Assembly: GCF_011397635.1 (NCBI RefSeq)
Contig: NC_064759.1
Span: 23,088,428-23,152,427 of the forward strand
DNA: 64,000 nt
Origin: Epinephelus fuscoguttatus
Lineage: Eukaryota; Chordata; Actinopteri; Perciformes; Serranidae
Direction of reading: 5' to 3'
Both the position numbers and the translations under genes were made by a program. Below are positions 1 to 12,764 of this stretch, in pieces (positions within the stretch are counted from its first letter, which is position 1; each line of letters starts with the position of its first letter). A model generated the notes under the pieces. It had not been told where the DNA came from and did not search any database. It worked only from the letters and a program-made list of their open reading frames with translations.

Positions 1-764
1 AAAAAAAAAAAAAAAGACAGTGACGTGGACACAGTGTGGGCAAACCTATTGAAATGCTCAGGCTAGTTTGATCACGTGTCAGATACTTGCTGTTTGAGTA
101 ACATAGGCTTATTTTAAATAGAAAGGATGAAGTGTAAACTCTTTAAGCCTCCAAACTGTGGAGTGGAGAATAGCTGAATAATTGAATTATGTATACACCC
201 AAGATATTATTGACTCTGCAAAGACAGAGTATGGAGACATGTTTTTTCTCTTAAGCGTGCTGAAAATATAATTTTCAAAATCCATTTTCTGTTATTAAAT
301 ATTTGTTTTAGTCTGTCTGCATTGTGATGATCACAGTCGGAAGGTGACAGTTTGTTAGCTCCCCACTGCATCACTGTCTAAAGACGAATATTGTAACTGA
401 ATATTGTAACTTATTCCAGAGGCTTCAATCTTAATTTAAGGGTTGGATTAAGTGGAATAAAGGCGCAGGATTTCTCCGGGTGTCTTGTGCCTTTAAGGCC
501 TAAATCTCTTATTGTTTAGTGAATATTTTAAAGAGATCAGGCATCCCTCGCAGAATCGCCTTGGTCAACATGTTGCAAACCATTTCCGATCTTCTGTCAA
601 CAGGCCGCATCGACTGGTTCCAATTAAAATGTGAGGAAGGAAATGTGTAGGTCAAAACAGAGCCGCTCTGGCGACAAAGAAACCGTTCATAATGTAATAA
701 ATTATAGCACAGTTTTTTTTTAAGATGAAGGCCCTTTTCACCTCCTGGTTCAGTGTCTCCAGAG
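1..764. other. 3' flank of hoxa13b, no gene seen
   Basis: The stretch opens with a 15-base A run and is AT-rich. It lies downstream of the hoxa13b stop codon, which is at 765-767 on the minus strand, so its right part is probably the hoxa13b 3' untranslated region. I could not find a canonical AATAAA on the minus strand here, so the transcript end is undefined. By synteny the next Hox gene of the cluster should lie to the left, outside the window. No convincing coding exon is present. Confidence 0.6.
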
Positions 765-1848
765 CTAACTGGGGCTCTTGAATTTATTGACGACTTTCTT
801 CTCCTTTACGCGCCGGTTCTGAAACCAGATTGTCACTTGTCTCTCTGTCAGGTTTGTCTGCGCGGATATCCTCCTCCTTTTGTCTTTGGTGATGAATTTA
901 TTGGCGGCGTACTCCCTTTCCAGTTCTTTGAGCTGCACCTTGGTGTATGGCACACGCTTCTTTCTCCCACGGCGCACAGAGCTGTCTCCACCAGATATAG
1001 TGTCTGTGGAGGACAAAAATAAAGTGTCACATTTTAATCTGCTCGGCTGCATCAGAGAGAAAACGAAAATCTTTTTGCATTTTCTGTATTTGATTTTCTT
1101 GTTTCAGACGAATTATTAAATATTAACATTAAAAAAAAGTTTTCTTTTTTACATGCACAAGTTTAACCGCACCTTCCCACGAACACTGCATATTCTTGTG
1201 TTCATAAAACATACCTTGTAAAGAGGACTTCCACAGGGGATTTGACTGTGGCTGCTCCTTGGTGCAGTAAACTTGACCACTCCAACCATTGGTGATGGCC
1301 CATGGCTGGTAGGGCTCCATAGGCAGTAGAGACTCGTGTCTTGGCTCAGATGGAGCACTCAGCGCAGGTACGACAGGGACGTCCAAGTAGCTGGGCTGGT
1401 AAGGACCCGAGGAATAGCCCTGATAAAACGCAAATTCCTTTGCTCTTGTCGAGAACTCCTCACCAGAGACCGATGAGTCCATGTATTTATCGCCATAACC
1501 AGAGGGCTGCGCGCAAGCCTTGACGCTGCCGTGTGACATCCTACATGGGTAATAGCTGCTGCCAAAATATCCATAAGGCAAAGATGCATTGGGCGAGCTC
1601 TGAGTGGCAGAACAGGGGCTGCATTGTTTGCCAGGCTCCCCCATGCCAGAGACTGGCACCTCACTCGCAGCGTAGGTGGTGCTCGGAGCCAGCGAGGTTG
1701 GATGCGCTAACAAATTCCTGCACTGGTTTGCAGCAAAATTGCCTCCAGTAAATCCTTCCATGTTCTTGCTTCTGTCATCCAAGCCGTTGTCGTAGAGAAA
1801 CATCACCGGGTCAATCCAGTGCGAGTGGAGGAGTAATGAAGCGGTCAT
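765..1848 (-). CDS. hoxa13b: Homeobox protein Hox-A13 (teleost b copy), complete
   Basis: Nuclear posterior-group homeodomain transcription factor; in vertebrates HOXA13 patterns the distal limb/fin and the urogenital and hindgut region. Two exons join as complement(1215..1848, 765..1003): the donor GTATGT follows a CAAG exon end, the acceptor is CACAG, and the frame closes at 873 bp (290 aa). The N-terminus has the family signature [20 protein letters not shown], followed by a Ser/Pro/Tyr-rich exon-1 region (HoxA13_N type). The homeodomain spans about residues 224-283, with WFQNRR at 271-276 and the DNA-contacting Asn (position 51 of the domain) at 274. The polyalanine tracts of mammalian HOXA13 are absent, as is usual in fish. 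The 5' neighbour is hibadh rather than evx1, which suggests the hoxab cluster. Identity as hoxa13 is very secure; the b assignment is inferred from synteny. Confidence 0.95.
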
Positions 1849-2740
1849 AGCATGCCTTACATCGAGAGGACCAACTCTTTTTCAAAATCCCCACGACTGA
1901 GCAGAGACAGGGACTCAGGCAGAGTAACGATACCAACACGCCTGAGTACATAAAGATCGCAAGGTTATTGGCCAGGGCCAAACACGTGATATGCAAAGGA
2001 GATGATAAAAGTCTAGACATCAGATAGTGCAGATCAAGCTGTATATTTGTGAAGATGTACAGCACATCAGCATATACATAAGTTATGCAGAGAAGCCCTG
2101 AGGGTATTTTTCCCAAACATTATATTGAAATCTTTCTATTGAAAGTGAGTGGAAGTGGGATGGAGAGGCAAAGCTGTCTGTCGTGTACTGTCATCAAAAC
2201 ATGCTTAGTGATGGGTTGTGTAACACATGGGGTGAGAAAGAAAAATATTTGAAAAGAAAAATGATTTACGCAGTTTTTTAGGGCGTAATGGGTGCGTAAT
2301 TACGCGTGCCATGTCGGTTTCACAAGCTCTATATCTGTGCGCAAAGCAATATTTATTTCGGATATGTGGATTTAAAATGATGTTGCTTTTATATCTAAAG
2401 ATTGGACCTTGTCATGCGCTTTCAGTCAGACGCTGCAGATTTTTTAAAAGTGTACAATCATGTTCTCAAATTATCTGAGTGGACCGGCTGGCTAGGAGAG
2501 AGGCTTTTAAGCAATTATGCATGCAGATTTTTTTTTAAAGAAAATAAACACAGATCAGTGCCTTATGGATACATTTAAAACCTGTATTATAACAACCATA
2601 ATAAATGTTATTATCCGTACAATTGGCGCTGCAGCATGTAAATGCAGAAACTCGCTCAGTGTCCACTAAAATACCAAAAGTATGCCACATTTGGCTGCAC
2701 TCTTCCTCATACGGGTTAGACGCGGCTGGAGGCCAAGGTC
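1849..2740 (-). promoter_or_regulatory. hoxa13b upstream region
   Basis: This is the 5' side of hoxa13b and should contain its 5' leader and promoter. I see no clear TATA box or defined start site. The region holds several homeodomain-type cores: GCGTAAT at 2283-2289 and a perfect 12-bp palindrome GCGTAATTACGC at 2294-2305. There is also a CACGTG E-box near 1984. In mammals the HOTTIP lncRNA starts in the equivalent place; nothing in the sequence proves or excludes a homologue here. Confidence 0.45.
2294..2305. promoter_or_regulatory. Palindromic TAATTA homeodomain-type site
   Basis: GCGTAATTACGC is a perfect inverted repeat centred on TAATTA, and a half copy (GCGTAAT) lies 11 bp upstream at 2283-2289. 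TAATTA is a generic paired homeodomain core, so binding by a Hox or other homeodomain dimer is an inference. The site lies about 450 bp upstream of the hoxa13b start codon. Confidence 0.35.
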
Positions 2741-3823
2741 AAGTTGAAAGTTGCAGTCTGGCCAAATAGGCACTTCACGCCAGGAAGCCCGAAGAGAAAA
2801 CACCGCTGAATGTTGAAGAGGAGGTTTCTGTGCTCGGTTTGAAGACAAGTTACATAAACTTGTTTTCCTCTCTTTCTTTAATCCCAGACATCGGCGATGA
2901 CAAAAATATATTGGCATCAAATGTCCGAAATCAAAGCTGAGGATTGTTTATTATAATCCTCCTGCTGGAGTGAAAAAGTGACCAAAAGGAAAATAAACTC
3001 TTCCTCAGCGTGCCTACATATTTCTATTCTGCGTAAAATGCCTCTATGGAGAGCTCTTGTTTTCCTTCTGCAGGACGCACAGCTAAAAACGTAAATGTGG
3101 TATCGAGCCACACGTACAATACACAAACAAACCCCTCGCGAGTCTGTAGTGCAAGAATAAAAATAAGATGTTTACGTTGAGCCTATGTATGGCACTGAAA
3201 CACTCAGCTGTGGGTGCACTGGAAAGGTTTAAATTAGTGTCAAACTGAATACTGTTTCAACTCTCAGAGTTCATTTTTGGTTTACATTTCTAATGTGCGA
3301 CCACAGACGCAGAGAAATGTATACCCACCTAAATTTGAGCACCTTTTTATTTTTAATAGAGTTTTCCCACCTTTTGAGGCTGTAAATCTTTATGGCCCAA
3401 GTTCAGAGCTTGTGGGCAAGACCGAGCAGTGGTCTACGTCTCAGGGAGAAAAGCATTATGTTTTATGTTATTGAGGAGGTTCGTGTCTGATATTTGTTTT
3501 TTATTGCATTGTTATGATAACCGCCCTTTTTTTGTTTACCGCTGCATTTTGGATAGAAAGTGGCCTTTTTTAAATTTCGCATGAAACCGACAGTGAAAGT
3601 GAGCGTTGGCTGGAGAGGGATCATGTCAGCCACGTTGTTCACACATCAGAGCGGCTGTCTGTCTCAAGCAGCTGCTAGGAACTGGTATATAGGACAGTTA
3701 CACAAAAAGATGATCCATGCGTAAAATGAAATTAGGTCTTGAGATGGTGATAAAGTATGTGCTGATATATTTAACTTGTTCGTTCTCGTAACTCGTTCGT
3801 CATTTTATTTTCAATATGCCGTC

Positions 3824-3887
<64 letters not shown>

Positions 3888-5740
3888 TTAACATGATAAC
3901 CCAGATGGTATTATTACTGACGGTGGCCAAAGACGCAGTAAGGACATATAAAAAAAATAATAAAATGCAGTTCTTACATTTTATCATGCAAACAGTAATA
4001 AGTAGACTATAAAATAACTGGTGAAACTGGAAACTTTGATGCCAATTTACAACAAAATCCCTACAATTAATCGGAAATATTCAAATATAAAACATTTTGA
4101 CTCACTGTAATCAAATGATTTTAAGATTACCTGTTAACGGATGACGGCTAAACAGAGCCGGGTTTAATAAATAAAAATTAACCTGTGAAATTGATTGTTG
4201 ATTATTGTATTTTGACCAAGTTTTGACTTGCACGGTGGGTCTCATAAATATGCGCAGGGCGGTTTTACGGGTCCTTAAAATGTAGAATTTTGTTTCTTCT
4301 TTTTTTCCCCTTTTTTTTGTAATACAGCAGTGTAAAGACGCTTTCAATTGGATAAGGAGGTTAAAATTAAAACCACACAGACTTGACAACAGGCCTAAGG
4401 GTCTAGGTCTGTAGGTCTATTGTCAAATTCATGCGGACATTGCTTAGACGACAACAATGACTTGTTGCACTACAGGCTAGAGTATTGATTGAGAACAATT
4501 TGGAACAAGAAAACAGCAAAGTCATTTTCTAAGTCATCCCTGTTAGGACACAACATCCGCACCTTTCACCACCGTCAAATCTAATTAACTTATCAGTCAC
4601 ATATATGCATCTGTTTGCTGATGCGTGTAGACTCCTGTAACTAGCTCCAAAACTACGTAGGCCTCTATGCACATGGTAGAAATCTGCGTCAACACCAAGT
4701 TTATGAATAAACACAAATGGATGCTGAATGCAAATTTCATTAAAATAAAGAAGTGTTGAAGAGACCGAGCACGAGGGGATTACGTGCGTGCTGCAGCAGA
4801 TGATGTCAGGCTGTGTGTGTCAGTCTGCTGGAGGCCTGAGACCAAAGCGCTGCTCTGTTTGCAGTACCTATCAAGTAGATGACAACACGGCTCTTAGCCT
4901 ACAGTGCTTAATGGACTTTTTATGGGTTTGTCTTGTGATCGCATGACCTATGGCACCTTGGCCCCTCAGTGGCTCTTGGCAACTAGATCAGAAACATGCC
5001 GCCCTCCTGGTCTGGCCTAAGTGGGGATAGAAAGGAGGTCCACACATCAGTAAAAATTACTGAGGCTGGATGCGTGATGCAGCAGTCACAGATTTCTTCC
5101 ATGGCTATAGGGAGCAGGCGATAATAAATATCCACATCTTCATTAGCGGGGAGCTTGTGCTGGATAATTTATTTCTAACTCAGAAAAAGTTTGATGCGTC
5201 CTTTTCGTTTTGGAACAACAGGCGCAGCTTCGGCGCCGTGTTTCTCTTCCCGCCGCTGCATCTGCTCTGCAGCCAAGCTTTGTTCAACGTTTCATCGTGA
5301 CTTCTGAATCAGTGGGAAACACGATGCAAACTAGAACATTTGGGAGCTATTTAATTTACAAGCGCTCAGCCATGGAGGGAACATTGTGCATGGCGTGTCC
5401 AGGCATTTAGAATTTAAATTGCCATTTTCATCGTGAGAAAAAGTATCCTTCATCCTCTGTGTGTAAGGTTTGGCTGCATTTGCTTGCAAGTTTGTGGACT
5501 GCCTGAATTCACTTATTTGAGCTGTGCTTGTTGGATCAACGAGTTATTCCAACAAAACCAGAATAAATGTCATCACCACAACAAATCTGCAGCAAATACT
5601 CAACAAGGTTGGTTTAATAAAAATCTGTTAATATTTTAAGTTTACTTTGTTAACATCCAAATCCAGAAAGGAAAAGTGAATGAAATTTAAGGGAAGGTGT
5701 AAATTAATAGTTCACAAAGTTGAAGACATCACAGTTTGTC
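2741..5740. other. hoxa13b-hibadh intergenic region
   Basis: About 3 kb with no supportable exon on either strand. The short ORFs here have no recognisable family and no splice context. This is where evx1 would lie in an unduplicated HoxA locus, and no Evx homeodomain is seen. The piece around 4880-5420 is less AT-rich, has mixed composition and runs of GATA/TAAT cores, and could be a conserved regulatory element; comparison with other fish would decide. It also contains an AC microsatellite, listed separately. Confidence 0.5.
3827..3884. repeat. (AC)29 microsatellite
   Basis: An uninterrupted AC dinucleotide run of 58 bp in intergenic DNA. The predicted His-Thr peptide across it is an artefact. 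Confidence 0.97.
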
Positions 5741-5746
5741 TTTATT
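5741..5746 (-). terminator. Candidate hibadh polyadenylation signal
   Basis: TTTATT on the plus strand reads AATAAA on the minus strand, about 520 bp beyond the hibadh stop codon. It is the most plausible canonical signal I see for this gene, giving a 3' untranslated region of roughly half a kilobase. No transcript evidence is available. Confidence 0.4.
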
Positions 5747-6268
5747 TCCTAACAGGATATGATATGACACTCTTACCCCAAAGTAACATTTCCATTGTGA
5801 AGAGAAGTAACCCCCTCATGAAAAGAAAAAGACAGCAACATAAAGAAATGATCACAAACTATAGATAAATATGTGGAGACTAAACTGTGTTTGAAACAGA
5901 GTGAATGAGTAATTAACACCACAGATTCCCACCAGACTCTTTGCATTATAAGTTGTAAGATGTGCAGAGCTGCCACTGCGTGACAGTCCACTAATCTCTT
6001 GGATCCTCCATATATCTGACAGTTCACTGGCTTCTAAAACTGAAGGGAGTGTTGCATATTAAAAGGCTAGATCACACAGGAAACATGATTTCCAATAGGA
6101 GAGAAGTGCTCACATGATCTGTCACGCTGTGTTGGAGCTCTCTTGGCTTCATGTCTTTCACGACTTTGAAAAAGAAAGTCCTCGGGGGCAAAATGCACCC
6201 TAACTACCCTACGTTAGTCCTGTGCAGGGCCAGGCCTGGCAAGGCTGTGGACGGGGTGGAGGCTGACA

Positions 6269-9200
6269 TTACTGGCCCTCCTCCTCACGCAGGAACTGGA
6301 ACACGGAGGAGAAATCTTTAGTAGCATAACCGCGTGCGCACATCATACGGTAGATCTGATGGGCTAAGGAGCCGAGGGGGACAGGAGTCTTTGTGTTAGT
6401 GGCTGTGTTCTGCGCGAGGCCTAGGTCCTGAAAAAAAGAAAAGCAAACATACATTAGAAAACCAACAAAGCTGAAAATTAAAACTCTAAAACCAAAACCA
6501 CCATTCCACCCACCACAGAGAATTTTTCTTTATGTTGCAATAATATGGGCTTGATTACCTTTTAAGAGGGATGTAAACTACTGCTGAGTAGTTCACTGCA
6601 TCATTTTAAGTGGTGTGACCTAAGATAGAATTTTTTTTCCCAACACTGTCTCTTAAATCCCTGTCACATGCACAACATATGGCGGAGAAATTAGTTTCCG
6701 ACTAACTCTGCTACATATACAGTATACGAATCACAACAATCCACTTAAATCCAAACATAAATACATACGTGTATCTTTATGTTCCAAAAATTGGGGCTAA
6801 TAGAAAACAAATGGTTTCTCAACAATAATTAGAGGAAACAAAACTATTACAGCCACAAAATATTAGTTATGTATGTGCAAGAATGTGGCGATACGATACA
6901 TATCACGATACAAGAGTTACAATTCAATATATTGTGATACTGTAAACAAGGCGATATACTGCCATTTTATTAAATCTAATTTTAGGAAAACTATCACAGT
7001 ATGAAGATCACACCGCTGTATGTGTACACTCTGAGAAAAAAACATTACTTTTTTATATTTGTATTCATAGCATACCCTGTAACATGCTAGCCATATGCTG
7101 TAACGTTTGAGTGGAAGAGTCAAATTTCTGAAGAAAGATTATAACACAGCTATCTAACAGTCAGGGGTTTAAACACAAAACAAAATATATCACTACCTCA
7201 AATTCTTTTCATGTAAACTTCATTAAAATCATCATTAAAAATCAGTAGTATTTTTCACAATTGATACAGTATTAAAAAAAAAAACATTGCAATACTAAAG
7301 TGTATGGTATTTTTCTACACCAGTATAATTTTTTTTCCTAACATATGTCATAATAACAAGGTCAACATGTAGAAACCTAAAGATGAAATGTTTGTGGAAA
7401 CCCAAATGCTCAATTGTAATTCTATGATTAGGAGAGTGAATGTAGTACAGTGCAACAGGTCATTAAACTAACCTTAGCCATCAGCTGGGTGCCAAAGCCT
7501 CCCTGGTAGTTATTCCCAGAGGGGACGCCCTCCATGACTCCAGGCACAGGGTTGTAGGTGTCACTGGACCAGCACCGACCTGAACTCATGTTTAGGATCT
7601 GGGCCAACAGCTTAGGATCAAGACCGAGTCTGTGAGTGAAGACAAATCCCTTGTTATTTACACAAAGTGTACTGCTGCTGCACATGCTGCTGTGATTTAA
7701 ATTGACTGCATGTGCTATTATTTGTAACCAAGATAAGATTCACCTGATTCCCAAGTTCATCGTCTCTGAGGTCCCAATCATTCCAATGGCCAGAAGCATG
7801 TTGTTGCAGATTTTAGCAGCCTGTAACAAGATCACAAGTATTTTAGATTTCAATATCCTGAACGTCATCTTACATTTTTTAAATCTTATCAAAAACTCTC
7901 ATTCATCTGCTATCTTCACTCATGAAACTTAAACACATGAAAATAACAATAGAACTTTATCTAAATGATGAATGCATTGCAACAATTCCCGGAAAATATG
8001 AAATATCTGCCCATACCTGTCCAGTTCCAACCTGACCGCAGTACACCACATTAGCTCCCATGCAGGTGAGCAGTTCTTTGGCTGCAGTAAATTCCTCCTC
8101 TGCTCCTCCAACCATAAAAGTCAGTTTACCCGAACTGGCAGCACCCACACCTGGGAATGCAAAATTGTGCTTATGTACAATGAACCACGTGCAAACATGC
8201 AGAGATGTATGGATGTAGCGATCATCGGTTCAAATGCAGTGATGAAAAGGAAAATAAAGGCAATTATATGAATGTGCTGAAAGTAGTTATTGTTAATTAC
8301 AGCCTTCTTAGAGTAGCTGAATAGCAGCTACTTTGTGGCTGATGTTGGCAATTAGGAGATTTTTTTCATGTCGTAACTAAAAAATAAAATTCTTTTGACA
8401 CGTATCACTGATGTTCACGGTAAAACAGCATGGAAGACCCATCAAACTTCTCCAAAGACAGAGAGATGATGATGAACTGTTTTGTTGTCTGACAACAGCC
8501 ATATGGGTCCATATATCTCAGTACCCTTTGGTGTCCTGATTGACAAAGCTTTCTTTGGAACACAGAGGTGCAGCACAACCAACATATTTTCAGTGGGATG
8601 GGGAGACAGTTAATTAATGTTTATGAGCCTTTGTTGCACGTTGTTTCCCATCTCTCTCTACTCACTTCCTGTCAGCTCTGCATCTCTGTAATACTGACTC
8701 TAATAAGAAATAAATCCAGAGGAAAAAAAAAAACTTCAAAAGAACACTCTGTGGCTATAAGATATATTTATAAAGGTCTCAAGCATAGCCCAAAATGATT
8801 GATTAATGGACATGCTTTTGGGGTGAAAATAATGTGTCCCTTTGCTGTAATAGTTTGGAACTACAATGACTGACTCACTGTAAACGCAGGGGACCAATGA
8901 ATCAAAACCGAACAACAATGTACCTCATATAAAAGGTGATACAAATGAGAAAACAGTACAGCAACCAAGGTTAAATGCTACACTAAAAAACAAGTCTGTA
9001 AAAATGTCTTTTTTAAAAAAAAGATCTGGACACGGACAATAACTTATGTCGTCTGTTCTCACTGTCCATTCCAAGTCAGTCCAAAGCTTTGGGACACTCG
9101 GAAAAAGTTTGTCAGCCCTCGCTTAGTTTTATAAACAGCCACTCTTGGAACCATTTGTACATTTGACAGTGTGTTCAGGTTCACATGGGGTTAAATTCTC

Positions 9201-12200
9201 AGTAATGAAGCATTACCAGGTGCAAGCCACATGGGTGCCAAGAAATTAACCAACATAGTCTAATAATTAATACTAAAGTTTACAGGAAGCTGATGGAGAG
9301 AAGCCAAGATGGGTGTTATAGGTTTCCCCCTTCTTGGTCCTCACAAGACGACTGCCAACAGTATTTTGTACTAACTGGAGTCTTTAACGACTGAGCTGCT
9401 GGAGACAGGTGGGAGCTACAACAGTCAAGCTGAGAAATAACGCATAGGTAATGACTCCAAAATTCATACAGAGTAAAGAGAATTCTGCCATGCACAACGA
9501 CGACATTTTGAAGTAGTGCAGCAACTTTAACTTCTTCTCACAGACATGTAGTCTTGGAGAATCAAGATGAGAAATCTGCATAACAGTGAATGCTGATTGT
9601 GACAGTGAACAACGTGTCATTCTTGTACAACATACAATACAGGCCAAAAGTTTGGACACACCTTCTCATTCAATGCGTTTTCTTTATTTTCATGACTATT
9701 TACATTGTAGATTCTCACTGAAGGCATCAAAACTATGAATGAACACATGTGGAGTTATGTACTTAACAAAAAAGGTGAAATAACTGAAAACATGTTTTAT
9801 ATTCTAGTTTCTTCAAAATAGCCACCCTTTGCTCTGATTACTGCTTTGCACACTCTTGGCATTCTCTCCATGAGCTTCAAGAGGTAGTCACCTGAAATGG
9901 TTTCCACTTCACAGGTGTGCCTTATCAGGGTTAATTAGTGGAATTTCTTGCTTTATCAATGGGGTTGGGACCATCAGTTGTGTTGTGCAGAAGTCAGGTT
10001 AATACACAGCCGACAGCCCTATTGGACAACTGTTAAAATTCATATTATGGCAAGAACCAATCAGCTAACTAAAGAAAAACGAGTGGCCATCATTACTTTA
10101 AGAAATGAAGGTCAGTCAGTCCGGAAAATTGCAAAAACTTTAAATGTGTCCCCAAGTGGAGTCGCAAAACCATCAAGCGCTACACGGAAACTGGCACACA
10201 TGAGGACCAACCCAGGAAAGGAAGACCAAGAGTCACCTCTGCTTCTGAGGATAAGTTCATCCGAGTCACCAGCCTCAGAAATCGCAAGTTAACAGCAGCT
10301 CAGATCAGAGACCAGATGAATGCCACACAGAGTTCTAGCAGCAGACCCATCTCTAGAACAACTGTTAAGAGGAGACTGCGCGAATCAGGCCTTCATGGTC
10401 AAATAGCTGCTAGGAAACCACTGCTAAGGAGAGGCAACAAGCAGAAGAGATTTGTTTGGGCCAAGAAACACAAGGAGTGGACATTAGACCAGTGGAAATC
10501 TGTGCTTTGGTCTGATGAGTCCAAATTTGAGATCTTTGGTTCCAACCGCCGTGTCTTTGTGAGATGCAGAAAAGGTGAACGGATGGATTCCACATGCCTG
10601 GTTCCCACTGTGAAGCATGGAGGAGGAGGTGTGGGGGTGTGGGGGTGTTTTGTTGGTGACACTGTTGGGGATTTATTCAAAATTGAAGGCACACTGAACC
10701 AGCATGGCTACCACAGCATCCTGCAGCGACATGCCATCCCATCCGGTTTGCGTTTAGTTGGACGATCATTTATTTTTCAACAGGACAATGACCCCAAACA
10801 CACCTCCAGGCTGTGTAAGGGCTATTTGACCAAGAAGGAGAGTGATGGAGTGCTGCGGCAGATGACCTGGCCTCCACAGTCACCGGACCTGAACCCAATC
10901 GAGATGGTTTGGGGTGAGCTGGACCGCAGAGTGAAGGCAAAGGGGCCAACAAGTGCTAAACACCTCTGGGAACTCCTTCAAGACTGTTGGAAAACCATTT
11001 CAGGTGACTACCTCTTGAAGCTCATGGAGAGAATGCCAAGAGTGTGCAAAGCAGTAATCAGAGCAAAGGGTGGCTATTTTGAATAAACTAGAATATAAAA
11101 CATGTTTTCAGTTATTTCACCTTTTTTTGTTAAGTACATAACTCCACATGTGTTCATTCATAGTTTTGATGCCTTCAGTGAGAATCTACAATGTAAATAG
11201 TCATGAAAATAAAGAAAACGCATTGAATGAGAAGGTGTGTCCAAACTTTTGGCCTGTACTGTATTTTTTAACAACTTCATATTATTGAATTTATAATTGA
11301 TAATCGTAATTCTTTACATCGACTCTTTAATTTCTGAAGCGACTGGAAAACAAGTTACAGCATGTCCTCATAGCACAAAAACCAGTAAGACCTGTCGAAA
11401 ATATCCCATCTGTGGTTGACAGATGACAAAAGGTATATTTCTCTCTGGAGTGGGACCATCAATGTTTATGTAACACGCCCCTTGGTGAAAATACTGAAGC
11501 TGTCAGAAAGCAGGTTTGTGGAGGAATTCCTTTCAACTGTGCCTGTTGCTTTCAAATGCAAATGCTTCACTCATGCATCTAAAGTCAGAGACCTGAGAAG
11601 CACTGTTGTTTACTCAACAGTATTTTGGGGAAAAAAAATAAAATAAATAAATTAAACACATGCATTTTTTTGTCAAACGTAATCCAATTGTTGTCCAGGA
11701 CGGTCTACTAGAAGACTGCGTAGTCACTCCCTATTGGAGATGTCATATAATCCTCCAGGGAATGATCACACACACAGCACCTGTTTATCAGTCTGTAGTT
11801 ATGTTATTTCAGACCTCTACTCTTTTAAGATAAGAATTCCAGTCTGAGGAAAAATGAAAGATGGCCCTTATCTCATCTGATCTTTATGTTTTTTCACACA
11901 AAGAAACTGTCAGACACATGCTGACTCAATTACATCCCCACCACCATGTGTGCTTTTATGTCTAAACTTTAACCACGCTAGATTAAACAGTCACCAACAT
12001 GCCACTGCACTTCTTTTGATTTCCATCTAACCACTGGAGATGTTCAAAAAAAGTTTCATTTAGGTGATTGACGTGATATATCAAAGTATGACATACACTT
12101 CAGGTTTGCACCGGTTAACCAGCCGGCCCCACACACAAAGGCACAAGTTCAAGGCGGAAAGCTGGACAACTTTAATCCATGTGCACTACCACAGGACGGA

Positions 12201-12704
12201 AGCATATAAATCATTACTAATCTTTAGGCCCAGGCTATAAAATGGACCAGAATCAATTCAAATAAAGTGGCCGTCCTGACGTGGACGAGGCCAAGTTCAA
12301 ACAAACTGTGTTTCTGCGTGGACCCCCGTGAAAGTCAGAGAGCACACACGTTACAGCTTGTAACGTGTGTGCAGGCAGGAGCTCCTCTTCCTCCTCCTTT
12401 TCTGCCTGATACTGTCGGTGTTCTTTATTAACTGTGACGTAGCTAAGTTGTCACCAACAAAAAAAAGTGCTGAAATGCCAATGTCTATTCACAGTTCAAC
12501 ATGACATAACATTAAAGCAGCTGGTGACTTCAGTTAGTATGTTGCCCCGAGAGCAAGAGTCCCTTCCCTGCATTCCACACATACAATACATACACTGTAA
12601 TACATATCAGAGCTCATGATCACACCAGGTAGATAGTTGAAACTAGAGATGTTTCGATACTATCTTTCCTTCCCAGTAACAATTCTGATGCCTGAACTCA
12701 TTCA

Positions 12705-12764
<60 letters not shown>

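Larger units (their letters stand above)
9635..11261 (+). mobile_element. Tc1-like DNA transposon with long terminal inverted repeats
   Basis: A 1627-bp element flanked by the TA target duplication typical of Tc1/mariner (9633-9634 and 11262-11263). The ends read CAATACAGGCC on the left and CAGTACAGGCC (reverse complement) on the right. Inverted similarity continues for about 270 bp with only scattered differences, reaching into the last coding part of the transposase. The single gene is on the plus strand, opposite to the host gene hibadh, whose intron 4 it occupies. Near-identity of the ends suggests recent insertion; the frameshift described for the gene makes this copy non-autonomous. Confidence 0.93.

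Noticed and set aside
753-1022. Plus-strand ORF of 89 codons over hoxa13b exon 2
   Set aside because: It is the antisense shadow of the homeobox; the minus-strand reading is the conserved homeodomain.
3776-4012. ORF with a His-Thr repeat
   Set aside because: Translation of the AC microsatellite.
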